A stretch of 64,000 nt of DNA from Limnanthes douglasii subsp. nivea (Eukaryota > Streptophyta > Magnoliopsida > Brassicales > Limnanthaceae). This document shows, piece after piece, positions 12,478 to 25,679 of the stretch (within the stretch, counting starts at the first letter, position 1; every line of letters starts with the position of its first letter). The notes beneath the pieces were generated by a model. It was not told the DNA's origin and searched no databases. It worked only from the letters and a program-made list of their open reading frames with translations. The translations under genes and the position numbers were made by a program. The stretch covers positions 150,258,997 to 150,322,996 of the forward strand of contig JAUPFV010000003.1 in the NCBI GenBank assembly GCA_036936605.1. The letters run 5' to 3'.

Positions 12478-15400
12478 AAATCATTCCCGATATACTCAAT
12501 ATATCATGGGTGTTGTAGAAGTCTCCCTTGTTCATTGTTGAGGTGATATGTTCCCGGCTTGACTCGCTCTATTACCACTTATTGACCTTCTTAATCCAGA
12601 GCCATCTTTATAAGTCGCTTGTCCTTTGTGTGGAGATATACCTTCTTCAAGACTTTATCATCCACCTTGAATACCCTGCGTTTTACCTTTGATTTATAAC
12701 GACTCCTCATCAAAGTTTGGTAATTAGTCGAACTCAAATGCACTGTGACCCTTTTTTCTTCAATCAAGTCAAGGCTTGTCCTCTTTTCCTCTTCGTTTGA
12801 CTCCTCAGAATAATAGATTATTCTATAAGAAGGTAAAGTTGATTCCATAGAGCTTACAACATCCATTCCATATACTAAGGCAAAATGAGATTCTTGAGTA
12901 GCTTCTCTAGGAGTCATTCTATAAGCCCACAATACCCTATTGCAAATAATTAGGCCATTTTCCAACACCATCTATCAAATTTTTCTTTAAGCCTTCCAAA
13001 ATAGACTTATTAATTACTTACACTTGACTGTTTGCTTGAGGATGAAAAGGTGTTGAAAAATATTGTGTAATACCCCTTGAATTGCAAAAAGAAATCAACT
13101 GTGAATATGTCTCCAAGCGAATTATTTTCGTCCCACAAATATTTGCAAGCCTTAAGCAAGCTAATTTAACCTCGTACTCAGCCTCGTTATTTGACGCATG
13201 AAATCCAAATCGAATAGCCTGCTAAATAGCATCTTCTGAAGGAGAAATTAACAGAACCCAGCGTTTGATCCCAATATGCTAGATCCATCATCGGTTCGAA
13301 CCACCCATGTTGAAACTTCTACCAATAACTCTTTAATTACCCCCTCATTTGATCGACTTGAATGAAACTCAACCAAAAAATATGCTAAATGTTGAGCCTT
13401 AATTATTGTTCGAGAGCAAAATTTATATTAAAGTCTCCCAACTCAACTGACCACTTAGTCATCATACCCGAAATATATGGTCGTTGTAACACATTCTTTA
13501 GTGGAAAAGAAGTTCGAACAACAATTGTGTAAGCTTGAAAATAAAGACACATTTTTCTAGCAGTCACCACTATAGCCAAGGCCAATTTTTCAAGCATGAA
13601 ATATCTTTTATCCAATTCCAACAAACTTTTTCTAACAAAATAGACTGGCTTAAAAGTTCCTATTTCCTCTCATATCAAAACAGCGATAACACAAAATCTG
13701 ACACGGCTACATACAAAAACAATTGTTCTCCTCTTCGAGGCTTAGAAAAAATTTCAAGTGATAAAAAAAGTGCTTTAATCTTCGAAAAAACCATTTCACA
13801 CTTTGGTGTTCACATAAACTCTTTTGGCCTTCGTAAAACTTGGAAAAAAAAGAGCACATTTGTCAGAAAATCTGGAAATAAATCGATTAAGAGAAACTAA
13901 CCTTCTTGTCAAAATTTGCAAATTTGTCAGAAAATCCGTTTTTCTAGAAATTGACCTGACCTTACACCAAAAGTACACTTTTTTGGAGTCAACTTTAATT
14001 GAATGACTCTTAAGTTCAAAAACGTCTCCTCTAAATCTTTTAAATGTTCACCATTTGTTAGACTTTTAACAAGTATATCATCAATGTAAACTTCCATGTT
14101 TCTCCCACTCTGAGAAGCGAAAGACTTATTCACCAGTCTCTGGTATGTCGCCCATGCATTCTTCAGATCAAATGGCATAACTCGATTACAATATAATCCT
14201 CGATCAGTTATAAGTGTACTAATATCTTGATCCTTTGGATCTATCTGAATCTAGTTATAGCCTACAAAAGCATCCATCAAATAGAGAATTTTATTCCTTG
14301 AAGTCAAATCAATTAGTTGATCTATTCGAAGAACAAGAAATGGGTCTTTAGGGCATGCACAATTTTAATCTATGAAATCAACATACATTCTCTATTTTCT
14401 ATTTTTTTTTAACTAATATCGGGTTAGCAGTCCATAGTGGATATTGTGCCTCTCGAATATGCACAGCTCTAGATAAACGATCCACCTCTGCCACAAGGGC
14501 CTCAAATTTCTTCATAGAAAAAGCTCGCATCTTCTGAATAATAGATATGGCCTTTGAATTTAGGGTTAAGCTATGAAATATAACCTCAGGTGGAACCCTT
14601 ACTGCATCATTCGTTTTCCAAGGGAAAACATCCAAATTATCGAACAAAAATTGCAACAACTGATAACACAAAGTGGGTGTCAGTAACGTCTCTATTTTTG
14701 TAGATTTCCCATCAGTAAATGTATACATCTTGATATTCTCACTTAATGCTAAAGGACTTAGGGTTTCCCTTAGATCGTCCACTTCATCTTCATCCTCATC
14801 CAAAGTTAACCCTCTTGATTGTTATTCAGTCATCTGATCATTATAGTAAGATCTTCGAGAATGAAGGGCTATTGCATAACACTTTCTAGCTACTTGTTGA
14901 TCACTTTGAACTACCCCAACATGACCTCCTATGATATACTTCAAACACTGATGAACAGTGGAGATAACATCATACATTCTTGATAGAAGATATCTCTCAA
15001 AGATAGTATTATAGCTTGTTGGACATTCGACCATAATAAACAAGATGTGGATCCTCTTTTTAAAAAATCCTCGTCCCCAACATACTTCCTCCTCGAATTC
15101 TCTAATTACTTGAGTTGTCACTCATGTAAACCCAATTATGGTACGATCAGGTCAAAAAATCTTTGGTGTATTATGCATCATATCATATGTAGACTTGAAC
15201 AATACATTTGTTGAACTTCCTATATCCATCAGAATGCGTCGAATTTCAACCCCACCAATGTCTACCCCTATAACCACTGCATTTTCTTGAGGCACTGCTA
15301 TTCCCTTTTAATTATCCTCGTCGAAAAAAATAAAAGGCATCTCCATATTTCCATATAAATGAGTATACATTATACTTTCTAATTGAGTAGCCAAACTCGC

Positions 15401-17075
15401 TACATGTCTTTTCCTTAAACTGTTTGTATTTCCAGACACACTGTCTCCCCCAGAAATTGTTACAAATTTGAAATATTCAGACAAACTTTGAACTCGTTTC
15501 TGAATAACTTATTCATCCACTAATAACATAACCAAACGATATGGGTCAGTATCCAAATATTCTGATGCTGCATCAAAAAAATTAAACTTCAAATCCATGA
15601 TCATTAACATATTCTTTGACTTATTTGTATTAACAACCTGTTGTGTCGACATGCTTGGAGGTTTCTTCCCACTGGCCTTTAAATTTCTAAAAAATAGCAG
15701 CAACGTTTTCAATTAACTCTATGAAATATTTTGGTCTTATCCACTTATTTGGCCTCGGTATATGAGGTTGATAGTTAGCAACTTGAGTTGCAGTCCCTCT
15801 TGTTCGAGGAGGTATATAATTGTTCACCCTCGTACGAGATGGTGCTTGAGAATTAGATGTACTATCGTGATTTCCTTGGCTAGAAAATGCATGCCTCAAA
15901 CTTTTTTAAACAAAACTAGTTCACCCTCGAACTCTGGTTGACTCATCTAATTTAATTTGCTCCTCAACTTGAACCATTAAAGATACAAATGTTAAAGCCT
16001 TTTTCCTGATAGACTCATTTACCAAATCTTCTGGAAGCCACCATTGTCTGAAAGCTGCCATAGTGACAAGTTTTTCATAATCTTCAAGTTCTGTTTTTTG
16101 TTAATACAAACCGTCTAATATTGTCTTTTAACTTTTCACCCACTTTATGTTTGTATTTTATAATTGTGTCGCCATTGGCTCGCATTTCCTTGCTTCTAAA
16201 AAATTGTCTTAAAAAATCAATGTAAAAAAATATGAAATTGGTAATAGATCCCCTTGGAATCCTGTTATACCACTTCAAAGTAGTACCCTTAAAAGTTTGA
16301 GAAAATGCTATACAACCCATCCTATCATCATCCTCGAAATTCATCAAAAAACTCTTGAATTGTTTAATGTGGTCATTGGGATCTTGCGTTCCATCAAACT
16401 TCTACACCTTTGAAATATCAAAACGCCTCAGAAGTGGTATTGACCTAATATCAACAGATAAAGGAGAACTTATTTAATCTAATCCTTGCATATAATTATC
16501 ATCTCCCTTAGTTACCAATACTGCATATAAGTTTTGATCTGATGTGTTAACGTATTGGTTGGACGTATTCCCCTCATACAATAAATTTTCTCTCACATTT
16601 CGAGGCCTACTTTCCCTTTTTAATTTATATTTTTTGGGTCACTTTTGATTTTGACTTCCTTCTCTCTTCAAAGAATTTTGCTACCTCTCTCGCTTAAACA
16701 AATTGCCCTCGGAATTCGAGCTAGAGAATTCACTATCATTGGATAAAATATATCGATGTTTATCTTTTTTATCTTTCCGCGAAGAACAGTATTCTCTGCC
16801 TGGCTAAAAATACGTTTTTTACAATCACCTCAAATTTGGTGAGTTGTATAATACTCATCATATTGGTTTCCCAAATCATTTTTTTCCTCAACTAGTTGTA
16901 CTTTAGATTTCAATCTACTAGACTGAATTTGTTGCTCTCTTCGAACACATTCATAATTTAAAACAATTATATTTTCTAACAGTTGATTCATTTTACTTTT
17001 AATGTCAGATTGATCACGTAACTCAGGAACCTGACTATTACCTCGACTTTCTTCCATGTGCAAATCTGACTTCAT
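12478..17075 (-). pseudogene. gag-pol of element III, heavily mutated and internally deleted
   Basis: Minus-strand pieces in order: a gag N-terminal coiled region (17075-16830); a retrotransposon gag core with TLKWYNRIP and ANGDTIIKYK (16347-16084); protease-flanking sequence (15121-14822, VIREFEEEV); RT beginning 14803 with PLWTANPILVKKK and the YIDD active site near 14090; RNase H (13624-13403, KRYFMLEKLALA and KMCLYFQA); extra RNase H (about 13310-13100, SNNEAEYE); and the integrase C-terminal half (to about 12480). Near 13087 the extra RNase H runs straight into integrase sequence (FHPQANSQV follows), so the integrase zinc finger and the first catalytic residues are missing. Many stops and shifts. 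Not functional. Confidence 0.8.
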
Positions 17076-17206
17076 TGCTTAAATTGTTTCACGAACTGTA
17101 ATCTATGTACTTTACTTGTCTTCTCTAGTTCCAATATGATCAATACTATTAGCTATGAATTTTGTGTTTTATGGATTTAGATTTGCAATCTATGTACTTG
17201 ACTCTA

Positions 17207-17223
17207 TCTCACCATGGTCTCCA
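17207..17223 (-). other. primer-binding site of element III
   Basis: TGGAGACCATGGTGAGA on the minus strand lies just inside the LTR and resembles the element II site TGGCGACCACAGTGGGA. The tRNA identity is not assigned. Confidence 0.6.
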
Positions 17224-17224
17224 A

Positions 17225-17655
17225 TGTTAAGTGTAAAATATTTTCTTATATGAAAATTGAATTAAATCTTTTTTTTTAGAGAGAGTGAAAGTGTTGAAGA
17301 GAACGAAAGTGTTTAAGTTCTTGTGAGAGAAAAAAAAATGATAGAGTTTATTTCAAGAAGTGAAAGTCGGATCCTTTATTTATAGTTTTCATACCTTTTA
17401 TAGGAATGCTAGAAGACTTTAACTGATTCAGCTATACAAAATAGACAAATTACATTGTGGTCCCTTATATTTACAAATAACATAAATCTCATCTGATAAC
17501 TTTATAACACTACTTATTATAAAATTTCTCTAATTGTTTTAAGTTCCTCATAACTTGTATCTTTATCAACGACAAAGTTCCCCACATTTATATAGAAACA
17601 CAAACCTAATTTTATCATTCACAAATGACGAATTAAGAGGACTGACATTTTCACA
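17225..17655 (-). repeat. candidate 5' LTR of element III
   Basis: The inner end (minus-strand ...TTAACA) is fixed by the adjacent primer-binding site. The outer end is placed at a TGTGAAAA start near 17655, which is a guess because no partner LTR survives. It contains a TATA box and a CT-rich stretch as expected for U3/R/U5. Confidence 0.5.
17377..17384 (-). promoter_or_regulatory. TATA box of element III LTR
   Basis: TATAAATA on the minus strand, about 150 bp before the LTR inner end. It would drive the genomic RNA of the element. Confidence 0.6.
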
Positions 17656-17839
17656 CATTAATGTCGTACTAATAACAATGAAGCTAGCTAAAGTATAACT
17701 AAAAAGGGTGATGATATACATCTGTAGCTCAAAATATATATTATATAAAGATACATATTAGAATAAAATATGAGAATTAGTATTGACACAAAATCCAAAA
17801 ACCCTGAAAGACTTTACCAGAGAAAACGCAGTTGTGATA

Positions 17840-20800
17840 GGGGAGTTAACCTTGCATGTCTTCCTTGACAAGCAAGAATACAAAAAGAAGGTACAATGTT
17901 TATTCATGACGGTAGATGTAAATTACTCATATAAAATCATATTATGGTGATCTTGGTTGGACTAAATGCACGTCATAGAGTTATGGTTTACCAATGTTTA
18001 AGCTACCTAATCAACTACACATGGATATTATGAGAGAAAAAAATCCTCAAGGTAATGGTATGAAGTATCCATGAGACTCAAAGCATAGAAACCAAAATAA
18101 TAATGGGTCAGTTTTTAGAAGGATTCGATGACCTAGAGAATACCTTCACCTGGTAAAGTTTAAAGAAGGTATAGAAGATATATACATATTGAAGAAAGAA
18201 AGACGTTGAAGATCGGCAAAGATATCGCAACCGGTCTTAGGTATACATATTTTTAACTTTTTATTAAGTAAATTGGATATGATTACATGGAGTATGCACA
18301 CTTTAAGTCCCAATATAAGTCATTTGACACTAGTTATGTATCAATGACAAGTTTAGGCCTATCATATAAAAAATATCATATTTTTAACAAAAAAACCAGA
18401 AGCGGTTGTTGAAGAAATAGACAATTTGACTATTGTATGGCATATATTAGAGTCGTATTACCCAATTTGGACAGACAATCATGCCTGGGTAAAAAAAAGA
18501 ACGGTAAGTGGATAACATGTGTAGATTTTACAAACCTTAACAAAGCATATCTGAATGACTCTTTCTCACTACTAAGGATAGACCAGCTGGTAGATGTGAT
18601 ATTTGGAAATATAATACTATCCTCTATGGATGTGTTTGTAGGATTTAATCAAATATAAATATGTGAATAAGACCAAAAATACACAATTTTATCACTGAAA
18701 GTAGGCTAAAGTCCTATAAAATAATGTCATTTGGTATGAATAACATTGAAGACACATATCAAAGTCTAGTGAGCAAGATATTTGCAACTCAGTTGGGTCG
18801 AAATAAATAAGTCTACATTGATGACATGTTGGTGACAAGCCTTCATGAGGAGGGTTACCTAACATATTTGACTGAGACGTTTCTAAATATTAGAAGAGCA
18901 AATCTCAAGTTAATATTAAAAATATAGACCTCTAACGTAAAATCCTGGTATATTTTTACATGGTGAGCAAAAAAGGAATCAAAGCAGATCTGGCATAAGT
19001 TACAAATTTAACAGCAATTGAACCATCGAAGAATACAATGGAATTTCAAATTTTGACTGGAAAACTAGATTCTTGTCAAGATGTTAACCTTTCTTATAAC
19101 TGCTAAGAGGAGCATGAAAGTTCGAGTTGACTCAAGCATGTGATAGAGTGCTCAATAACATAGATAAATTCTTAGCTTATGTAGAAGTGTTAAGACAGTC
19201 TAGGTCTTAAGATACTTTGTATATGTACCTTGTAGTTTTGGACTACGTTATCATTGCAGTGCTAATCAGGGAGGAATTAATAGAGTTTAAAGTTATATTA
19301 TGTAATTAAATCTACTTTACTAGTTGAAATTGGATATCTATAATTAGAAAAACTCTATTTGCCATTAGTATTTGCATCTACGAAAATGAGGCCATACTTC
19401 CAATTACATACGATAATAGTTACAGCTTCCTTCATCTTAATAAATATGTTGCAAAAGAAAATTGTATTTTTAAGACTGACCAAGTGGTCAATAGAAGTAA
19501 GGGATTGCGATATCCAATTTGAGCCAATAATGACTATCAATTCTCACATGCTAAAATATTTTTTGATGGAATTTTAATTTGAGAGATCAGTAATTTATAA
19601 TGAGTAGCCCGAATATACTTGGAAGATCATGAATGATGGAGAAAGTAACAACCAAGCTTCAGAATTACGATTCTGACATATATCCCCAACAAGAGATATA
19701 TTAAATCAGATAATCAAGTTTGAATTTCGAGCATTCGAATAATAAAGCTGATTGAAAGTTGCGATTGTAAGGCTTTGGCTAGGAAATATTTGTGGACCTC
19801 AAAGATTACAAGTCTTCATCGATCGCATCAAGATCAGCTAAAGAAAAATAAAATTAAGTACTTTTAAAATCTTCGGCAACAATTTGCTCATTTTGAGCAT
19901 GTAGAATTTGCACATGTCCTGAGATCTGAAAACTCAGTTGTTGATGCACTTGCATCTTTGACCTACACATATTCGGCCCCATGAGAAATTCTTCAAGAAA
20001 ATCTATTTATTACTTTATCTAACTGTTTCCTATCAACATTCACATCTTTATAAGCTGTAGTAATAGAAGGAAACTAAGATTTTTTTTTTGGAGAACTCCA
20101 ATTAAGAAATACCTTGTTGAAGATATACTCCCCAAAAATAAAAGTGGAGCAAAAAAAATAAAGTTAACAAAATTTGTCTGGACTTCAGACACATTGTACA
20201 AGAGATGGCTAACTATGCCATTACTTCGATGCTTAGATCCAAAATAAGTAGACTTTGTTGAGAAAAAGCTAAGTGATAGAGAATGAAGTGCTCATTGTGG
20301 CTACAAGGCGTTTTAGCAAAGAATATTTATGAAATTCTATTATTAGCCAACAATAATGGAGGATCTAAATAAAAACAAATCGAACAAATTGACATATACC
20401 AATGATTCGCCAACCTCATACAAGTCCCAACAAGCTGGAAACAATAACATAAGAATTTTCATTCGATAAATAAGTGTTTTATATAATAGGACCTTTACTG
20501 ATACCGTATGGTTAAAGAAAATTTATAATGGTTATCGTAGATTACTTCTCAAAATGGATAGAAGCACAAACCCTAGTAAATATCATGAAAAATGAGGCAA
20601 TCGCTTTCTTAAAAGTAAATATATGTTACAGGTTTGGAGTTTCAACGGTCACTACGATAAAGAATAGATTCAAATTACATAATTAAAAACTTACAAGGTT
20701 TTAAAATAAAAATAGAATTAAACAAATATTGCATTCCCCTTTATATCCTTAAGCCAACAGTCAAGTTGAAGTAACTAACATGGCAATTACGGAAGGCATC

Positions 20801-21205
20801 AAGAATATGTTGAAGGTAGTAGTAACAACTGAAATATGTATTCTATTTAATAGAATTGTAGCGTATGATAAATAAAATAATGCACAAGTTCGAATGTATA
20901 AGTTATAAGTAATTTAAGAAAGAATACTTAAAACTTAAATTTCACCAGAATATTACAAGTACTTAATAAGCAACAAATATAATTACCAAATGAAGTTCAT
21001 AAGTTTTGAACGAAGAGACAAACTATTAAGAATAGTTTTCTTTCATACAAAATAAAAAATGATATGAAAATTGGCCCCAAATTTGAAGGTTTCTATTATG
21101 GTTGAAGCCAAAGTAAAGTTATGAACTTACAAATAATTGAATGAATAAGGAAACCATGTCTGACATCATTGGGATATAGAGCACCTTAAACTCTATCATA
21201 GTTGT
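17840..21205 (+). pseudogene. pol remnant of element IV (protease to integrase)
   Basis: Decayed but ordered: protease-end similarity at 17840-18010; RT with KKNGKWITCVDFTNLNKA (18493-18546) and VYIDDML at 18811-18831; RNase H with KMRPYFQLHTIIV (19385-19423); extra RNase H near 19660-19990; integrase with the histidine of the zinc finger in AHCGYKA (about 20291-20311) and VDYFSKWIEA (20536-20565). The integrase end reads WDIEHL near 21172-21189. Stops and shifts occur throughout. The codons are far more AT-rich than in element II, consistent with age. Confidence 0.75.
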
Positions 21206-21261
21206 TAAGACTTTAGCTTGTAACTAACTACTACCTATAAAATATATTTATTACACTATGA

Positions 21262-21316
21262 GGATGTACTATTTCCTATCTCGGTACCGCGATAAGGTTT
21301 TAATGAGGTATTCGAC
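21262..21316 (+). other. conserved post-integrase motif, element IV copy
   Basis: It contains GTACTATTTCCTATCTCGGT, then ACCGCGATA, then AGGTTTTAATGAGGT, about 55 bp after the integrase end, matching elements I-III in order and spacing. Confidence 0.7.
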
Positions 21317-22309
21317 ATTAATAAAATATATTTTGTACCAAAACATCAAGTTTCATTTTACTTTTGAAGAAGAAGTACACTCATAAGCATAAAAAGACTA
21401 ACAAGTCAATAGAAGGTTATTCCATTAGGAACATCTAATACTTTACAAAGTGTATAAAAATAAGAACAAGTCTCGGACGATAAAAATATAGTCCTTAGAT
21501 AAACAAGCTTTAACAACTTTTAAAATAGAGAAAAAAAATCCAATGAGAGTCATGCACCCTTAATATGTTTGGAAAAATATAGAAAACTCCAAAAAAGGAA
21601 CATAAGTTTTCAACAATAAAGTATCTATCTATTTAAATTTATCAATCAATATAGGAATATAAAACATAAAAATAAAGCGGTTAACAAAAGCACAAAGAAT
21701 TATTAACCGAAATTATAACAAAAGAGTATTAAAAAACAAAATAAGAATCTTAGTACAAAACTACCTCCAAAAAATACATCAAAATACTTTCAACAATATA
21801 AAATAAAAACAAGAAAATATTAAGGTTGAATGTTGTTATTAAAATAAATTGCATATTCGGTTGGAATGCCATCAGTAACAATATTCGTTGCTTAGGCATT
21901 AATATCATTAACATCATCGGTTCTAACATTAGAAACATGAACATTGCTATTTCCAAAATTATATTTATGAACAATATATTATTATGAATATCATATTACA
22001 TTGTAGCTACAACATTCATATGTTCTTTCTCTGCAATATCCTCAAGAATTCTACAAATATAAGCAACTCATCTCATATAGCTCAATAAAGTACGATGTTC
22101 ATGACATTAATCACTTTATTCTATATTTTGGATTTTTTTAGGAACATAATATCATAAGCAATTTAAGTTCATATTAAGATATTCCAAGACTAAGCTAGAT
22201 TGATCCTTTTATAACTAATACATGAAACGGTTCGATTATTTATGCATGATAAATAATAGCATATTTGTTCTTGACTTGACATTCACTAAGCAAAAGTTAT
22301 AAAATGAAT
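21317..22309. other. AT-rich spacer of element IV, no gene seen
   Basis: Low-complexity AT-rich DNA between the integrase remnant and the antisense remnant. Short open frames here are hydrophobic or repetitive and look like chance. Confidence 0.5.
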
Positions 22310-23105
22310 TCAATTTACCCTTCAATGCATCAAACTGCTCTTGCAGCTTAGATTTTTCAATCTTAGCTTCAACTTTGGTATCAATGAGCTCTTTTTCAAC
22401 AAACGATCAAAGATCTTCCACAATTCTCACTTTAACCTTAGAAATATTTAGTTCATATTTACAAACAAAAAAGATAACACATTAAACATAGGTAATATTC
22501 TTCAAAACCTGACCAAACATGCAGTAGACATAGATCATTTCATATGCATGAATTAATGCACTACCTAATTAAGAAAAAAGAAGAAAACGTAACTGTAAGT
22601 TCTTCATTTAAACAATCTTCAGCTATCATCTTGACCCGCAGTTCAGATCTCAAAATTCTCTTATTCTTCAATAATACTATAACATCACCCTTGAGCTGTT
22701 TCTCACTGTAAATTATAGTTTAAAGAGTATCTTTCAATTCATATCTCGTTTTAAAAGGATCAACATTACCATCAAAAAGCGCTAAAATATAAAAACTACA
22801 AGTTTTTTATGGACTTTAGACTGATAAAGCATATTCAATCCATTAAGAATATCCTATTAAATATCATGTTATGAATATCCAAAATATATTTAGTTTTTGT
22901 ACCAAAAGAAGAAAAGAAAAAGGAAAGTTCGTTGTACCTCAAATCTTAAACTCAACTACCTTTTAGCCATGTACATGGAAACAATATGGGTTGGAAGCAT
23001 CTTGTGGTTGGCCAAAGCTGCAAACTTAGTCACTATCTTAGGAATTTGTTTCAAGAAAAAAACAGATTATGTTGTAGGAACAACATCGGTTGAAGAAGTA
23101 CACAT
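22310..23105 (-). pseudogene. antisense coiled-coil gene remnant of element IV
   Basis: On the minus strand, coiled-coil-like coding patches occur at about 22765-22625 and 22460-22320 (KLQEQFDALKG and similar). Upstream, about 23075-22900, is a patch resembling the end of exon 1 of the antisense genes in I and II (an FAALAN block followed by RTFLFL). The order matches those genes: conserved domain end, gap where the intron would be, then coiled coil. No intact frame remains. The similarity is by eye against elements I and II only. Confidence 0.45.
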
Positions 23106-24290
23106 GTTTGATAACCATTCTAATGATGTATTTAGTCATTATCATAATATAGTCCAATTAATAACTAATGAGTTATTTATATATTGGAAATTTTACTAAT
23201 AGGTGAAAACTCATTATGGACTTTTAAGTGTATGTATAATTAAATTTTAGACTTTATGAAGGATTAGACCTAAATATTAACACTTAAGACTAAACTAATA
23301 AGTTTAAGGACTAAACTGATTATATCAATTTAGTATGTTATGGTTTATGACCACATAGCAAACTAAAAGATTGTAATGCAATTAGGTTAAAATTAAACCT
23401 AAATTGCATTATATATTAAGAAATGTATGATAGTATTCCTTCAATTATTATATTATTTTATATGTCGCTCTCAGTGTTCAAATTCATCACAAACCATAGT
23501 TTTCTTCTATTTTATTCTTCTCAAAACTTCTTTAGCATATCGATCGAGAACACAAGAGCATAAGAACAAGATTATCATATAGTTCAAAACATAAGAAAAA
23601 TATTGAAGATACGCAATCAGATAGAAGATCCAAATGATACAAAATGATCAGATCTATAATAACAACTTTTTTATTGTAATTTGTAACTACTATAAATCTA
23701 TCAAGTAAGTTTATGTATCTAATTCTAGTATTAAATTAACACAAATGGGATGATTTAGGTATAACAATGGACATATCGAGCGATTTAATTATTACATCAA
23801 TTAGTTTCGATAATAAACAACTTAAACAAATCATAAAGTTTTTAGATTATTACGTAAGAATAAAATGAGTATATGATTATGGTCCCCAAATTTAACAACT
23901 TAACAAGTTTTGGTTATAATTTAGAATAGTATTTGGATTTAAAATTCAAAACTCTAATGTTATGTAAAGATATATTTTTCTGAACTAATTGTACAAGTTT
24001 TTATATTTTGAAAAAACACGATTTTAAGTTTTTGAAAAAAATATTCAAATAAAATCAGAAAATCAAAACAAAGTGATAAGATTTGTTTCATTCTTTAAAA
24101 TATTATAAAAAATAAATCAAGATTCCAAACTCCTGAAATATTCAAGCCCATAAACATCATTCATCAAACAAGAATAGAGAAGTCGGAAATCTGAAACCAT
24201 AGCTTCATCATGTAAGTATTTATTCTATGATACCTCGTAAATCTCATATGTGTTTAAGTTTAAGATAAAAATACAATAATTTATTATAAG

Positions 24291-24303
24291 TGGTATCATA
24301 GCC
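24291..24303 (+). other. copia primer-binding site
   Basis: TGGTATCATAGCC differs by one base from the usual TGGTATCAGAGCC complementary to initiator tRNA-Met. It marks the inner end of a copia 5' LTR. Confidence 0.75.
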
Positions 24304-24721
24304 ACCATTGGGTATGGGTTTATAGGATTATAGATTATGAATTTAATGATCAAGCATGATTTATATTAAATTTAATAAATAGTACACACATTAGGATTAA
24401 TTGTGTATTTATAACAAAAAATGCATCATATAAATGAATTATAAATAATGCATTTTCAGTTATTAGGTTTTAGACCTTATGAAGAGAAAATCATAATTTC
24501 CGGACAAGTAAAAGTTTATATGTGAAGATATCGTAAAAAGAGGGTTACCGCAGTGTATATATAATTGCATGATATTTTTTAATATGATTAACATGCTTTA
24601 AGTTTTCCGAACTTGGTTAAATAATTTAGGGTCTAATATACTTCCAGAGTGATACTTATTGGTGAATCAAATCATTTTAGAGATTTGACGAGTTTATGGG
24701 TTAGGAAAGTTGCAAACAAGC

Positions 24722-24964
24722 TCCCAAGGGGTAGCCGAGTTGGTTGAGTAAGGCATGTTTGTGACCAAAGGTCATGAGTTCGAGTCCCTCTACATACGCT
24801 TTCTTGGTTGAGCCTGTCACCTTGTATGGTTTACCTTCTGGCGTGGCGCTGGTTTGTATGCTATTGCGTCAGACTGAGAGTTTTACCATGCTATTGCGTC
24901 AGACTGAGAGTTTTACCCTGTGCACACTCGTTGAGTAGCAATTGCGGGTTCCCTCCTTAAAAAA
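24722..24964 (+). mobile_element. tRNA-derived SINE
   Basis: An internal Pol III promoter is present: A box TAGCCGAGTTGG (24732-24743) and B box AGTTCGAGTCC (24777-24787), with a tRNA-like spacing of about 33 bp. A tRNA-unrelated body follows and ends in a T/A-rich tail (TTAAAAAA). The position, between a copia primer site and gag, says it inserted into that element. Target duplications were not confirmed. Confidence 0.8.
24858..24917 (+). repeat. 30-bp perfect tandem duplication inside the SINE
   Basis: Copies 24858-24887 and 24888-24917 are identical, each starting ATGCTATTGCGTCAGACTGA. Confidence 0.95.
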
Positions 24965-25679
24965 CGTTGCAGGCATTAATCAACCCAAAATAAAATTAAT
25001 GTTTTGCATAATTAATAATAAACATAAGATTATTAAATTTTAATTGGTTATTAAGCATCAAACTAATAAAAGTGAGCAAATGAATATATTCTTAATCAAG
25101 TCGATTTCGTGGATCAACATTAATTCTTCTCAAACTCATACATGTGTAAGTTAGTATTTGCGCATTATTAACAATATAAAAGGAATGTTTTATTATGTTA
25201 TGTAATCATTAAATATTATTTGGATTATATATTTCATAATGATGTTTTATGTTATATGTTGTATGTGTATTGCTGTTTTTAACAAATACTAGTATTTACA
25301 ACCAGTAAGGCAACAAAGCTCACATTCATGATTAGATTAATTTTGAGTTAAGGAAGAATATTATTTTAAATCTTATGTATCATGATTTGGAATTTAAAAC
25401 TAATGAACCTAAACATATGAGTGAAAAAAAAATCCAATAGATAAAAAAAATCAAAGGCCTGGGGAAAGTCTAATATAATGAGTCTGAAAATCATGAAACA
25501 AGTTATATCATTAATGTTTTGTGGTGCAATTACGACTAATATCACCATTGTAAAAATATATATCAATGAGTTAGAGAAATGTTTTGTCAAGAAAAGGTGG
25601 AAATTAAAAAAAAATTAAAGTTAGATTTTATAAAATATCATGGTAAAAGGACCATTCGTCGACCAAAACATGGAAAAGT

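Larger units (their letters stand above)
10336..17655 (-). mobile_element. Ty3/gypsy (Tat-like) element III, minus strand, truncated
   Basis: Reading on the minus strand from high to low coordinates, there is a candidate 5' LTR, a TGGAGACC primer site, gag, protease, RT, RNase H, extra RNase H and integrase. A downstream gene follows in the opposite (plus) orientation. No second LTR was found; the low end stops at the LINE fragment near 10335, and the antisense gene lacks its first exon. There are many stops plus an internal deletion near 13087. It shares architecture with elements I, II and IV. Confidence 0.8.
17830..23105 (+). mobile_element. Ty3/gypsy (Tat-like) element IV, plus strand, strongly decayed
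   Basis: Protease, RT, RNase H, extra RNase H and integrase remnants follow each other on the plus strand from about 17840 to 21205. The shared motif is at 21262-21316 and an antisense coiled-coil remnant continues to about 23105. Gag and both LTRs were not found, so the left end is truncated inside protease. It lies head-to-head with element III. Confidence 0.7.

Noticed and set aside
24731..24790. Apparent tRNA gene
   Set aside because: A and B boxes are present, but no acceptor stem or full cloverleaf can be formed; it is the head of a SINE.
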